Part shown: in pieces, positions 63,976 through 64,000 of the stretch
Layout of the letters: every line of letters begins with the position of its first letter
Numbering within the stretch: position 1 is the first letter of the stretch
Assembly (NCBI GenBank): GCA_963575645.1
Contig: OY754466.1
Span: 38,162,001 to 38,226,000, forward strand
DNA from: Xanthostigma xanthostigma
Taxonomy: Eukaryota > Arthropoda > Insecta > Raphidioptera > Raphidiidae
Reading direction: 5' to 3'
DNA length: 64,000 nucleotides
Translations under genes and position numbers: made by a program
The notes under the pieces: model-generated
Database searches by the model: none
Seen by the model: the letters and a program-made list of their open reading frames with translations, nothing else
What the model was told of the DNA's origin: nothing

Positions 63976-64000
63976 AAACCGTGTTGGTAAACATCATATT

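Overview
This is eukaryotic, AT-rich nuclear DNA with no bacterial signals. I found no gene that can be defended as a host gene. The best guess for the host is an insect, probably a lepidopteran. That rests on dispersed repeats I recognise from moth and butterfly DNA: the 'GGGTTCCGTACCTCAAAAGG ... TTGTCCGTCTGTCTGTC' block (35393, 42027), the 'ACTAGCGGTCCCG ... TATTAGTATAGAT' block (24829, 31432, 38065) and the 'CACGCGGATGAAGTCGCGGG' tail (47810). It is an inference from memory, not a database match. The window is best read as an intergenic transposon graveyard in which most bases belong to nested or decayed mobile elements. Nearly all open frames are short chance ORFs. The protein signals I trust are transposon relics.

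Layout. 1-1.6 kb: a hAT element (8-bp duplication) carrying a second hAT element, a long copy of a very short retroposon-like family, and an inverted-repeat element. 3.3-6.1 kb: a pogo-type relic with a PHD-like finger, a Harbinger-like element split by another repeat, and a TA-flanked MITE. 10.7-13.3 kb: a 120/142-bp satellite with higher-order structure. 14.7-17.3 kb: a composite element with tRNA-like sequences and a 555-bp palindrome. 22.0-23.3 kb: a 5'-truncated R1/Jockey-type LINE with its target duplication. 24-32 kb: repeat families A, B, C, F, G and E. 33.8-36.8 kb: two internally deleted PIF/Harbinger elements that keep ORF fragments, plus a tRNA-Lys primer-binding site. 38-42 kb: a foldback element, an intact Harbinger-like MITE and a pogo-type element. 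43.4-44.1 kb: a palindromic-unit satellite. 45-46 kb and 51.5-53.4 kb: two more composite tRNA-like/palindrome elements. 49.8-50.0 kb: a THAP-domain fragment split by a small insertion. 55-59.5 kb: TA-flanked elements and nested foldbacks. 63.7 kb: a second LINE C-terminal relic.

The most interesting signal is a family of tiny insertions (44, 63, 71 and 614 bp). They share fixed ends (CAATAAATAAAATTATCGA ... GACGTTAATCAAAGATTT), are flanked by 12-15 bp direct repeats, and two of them have an unfilled paralogous site in the same window. This looks like a retroposed element far shorter than an ordinary SINE. Second is composite family H, where a tRNA-like head is coupled to a perfect or near-perfect long palindrome in three copies. 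Family letters (A-L) are labels used only in this answer.
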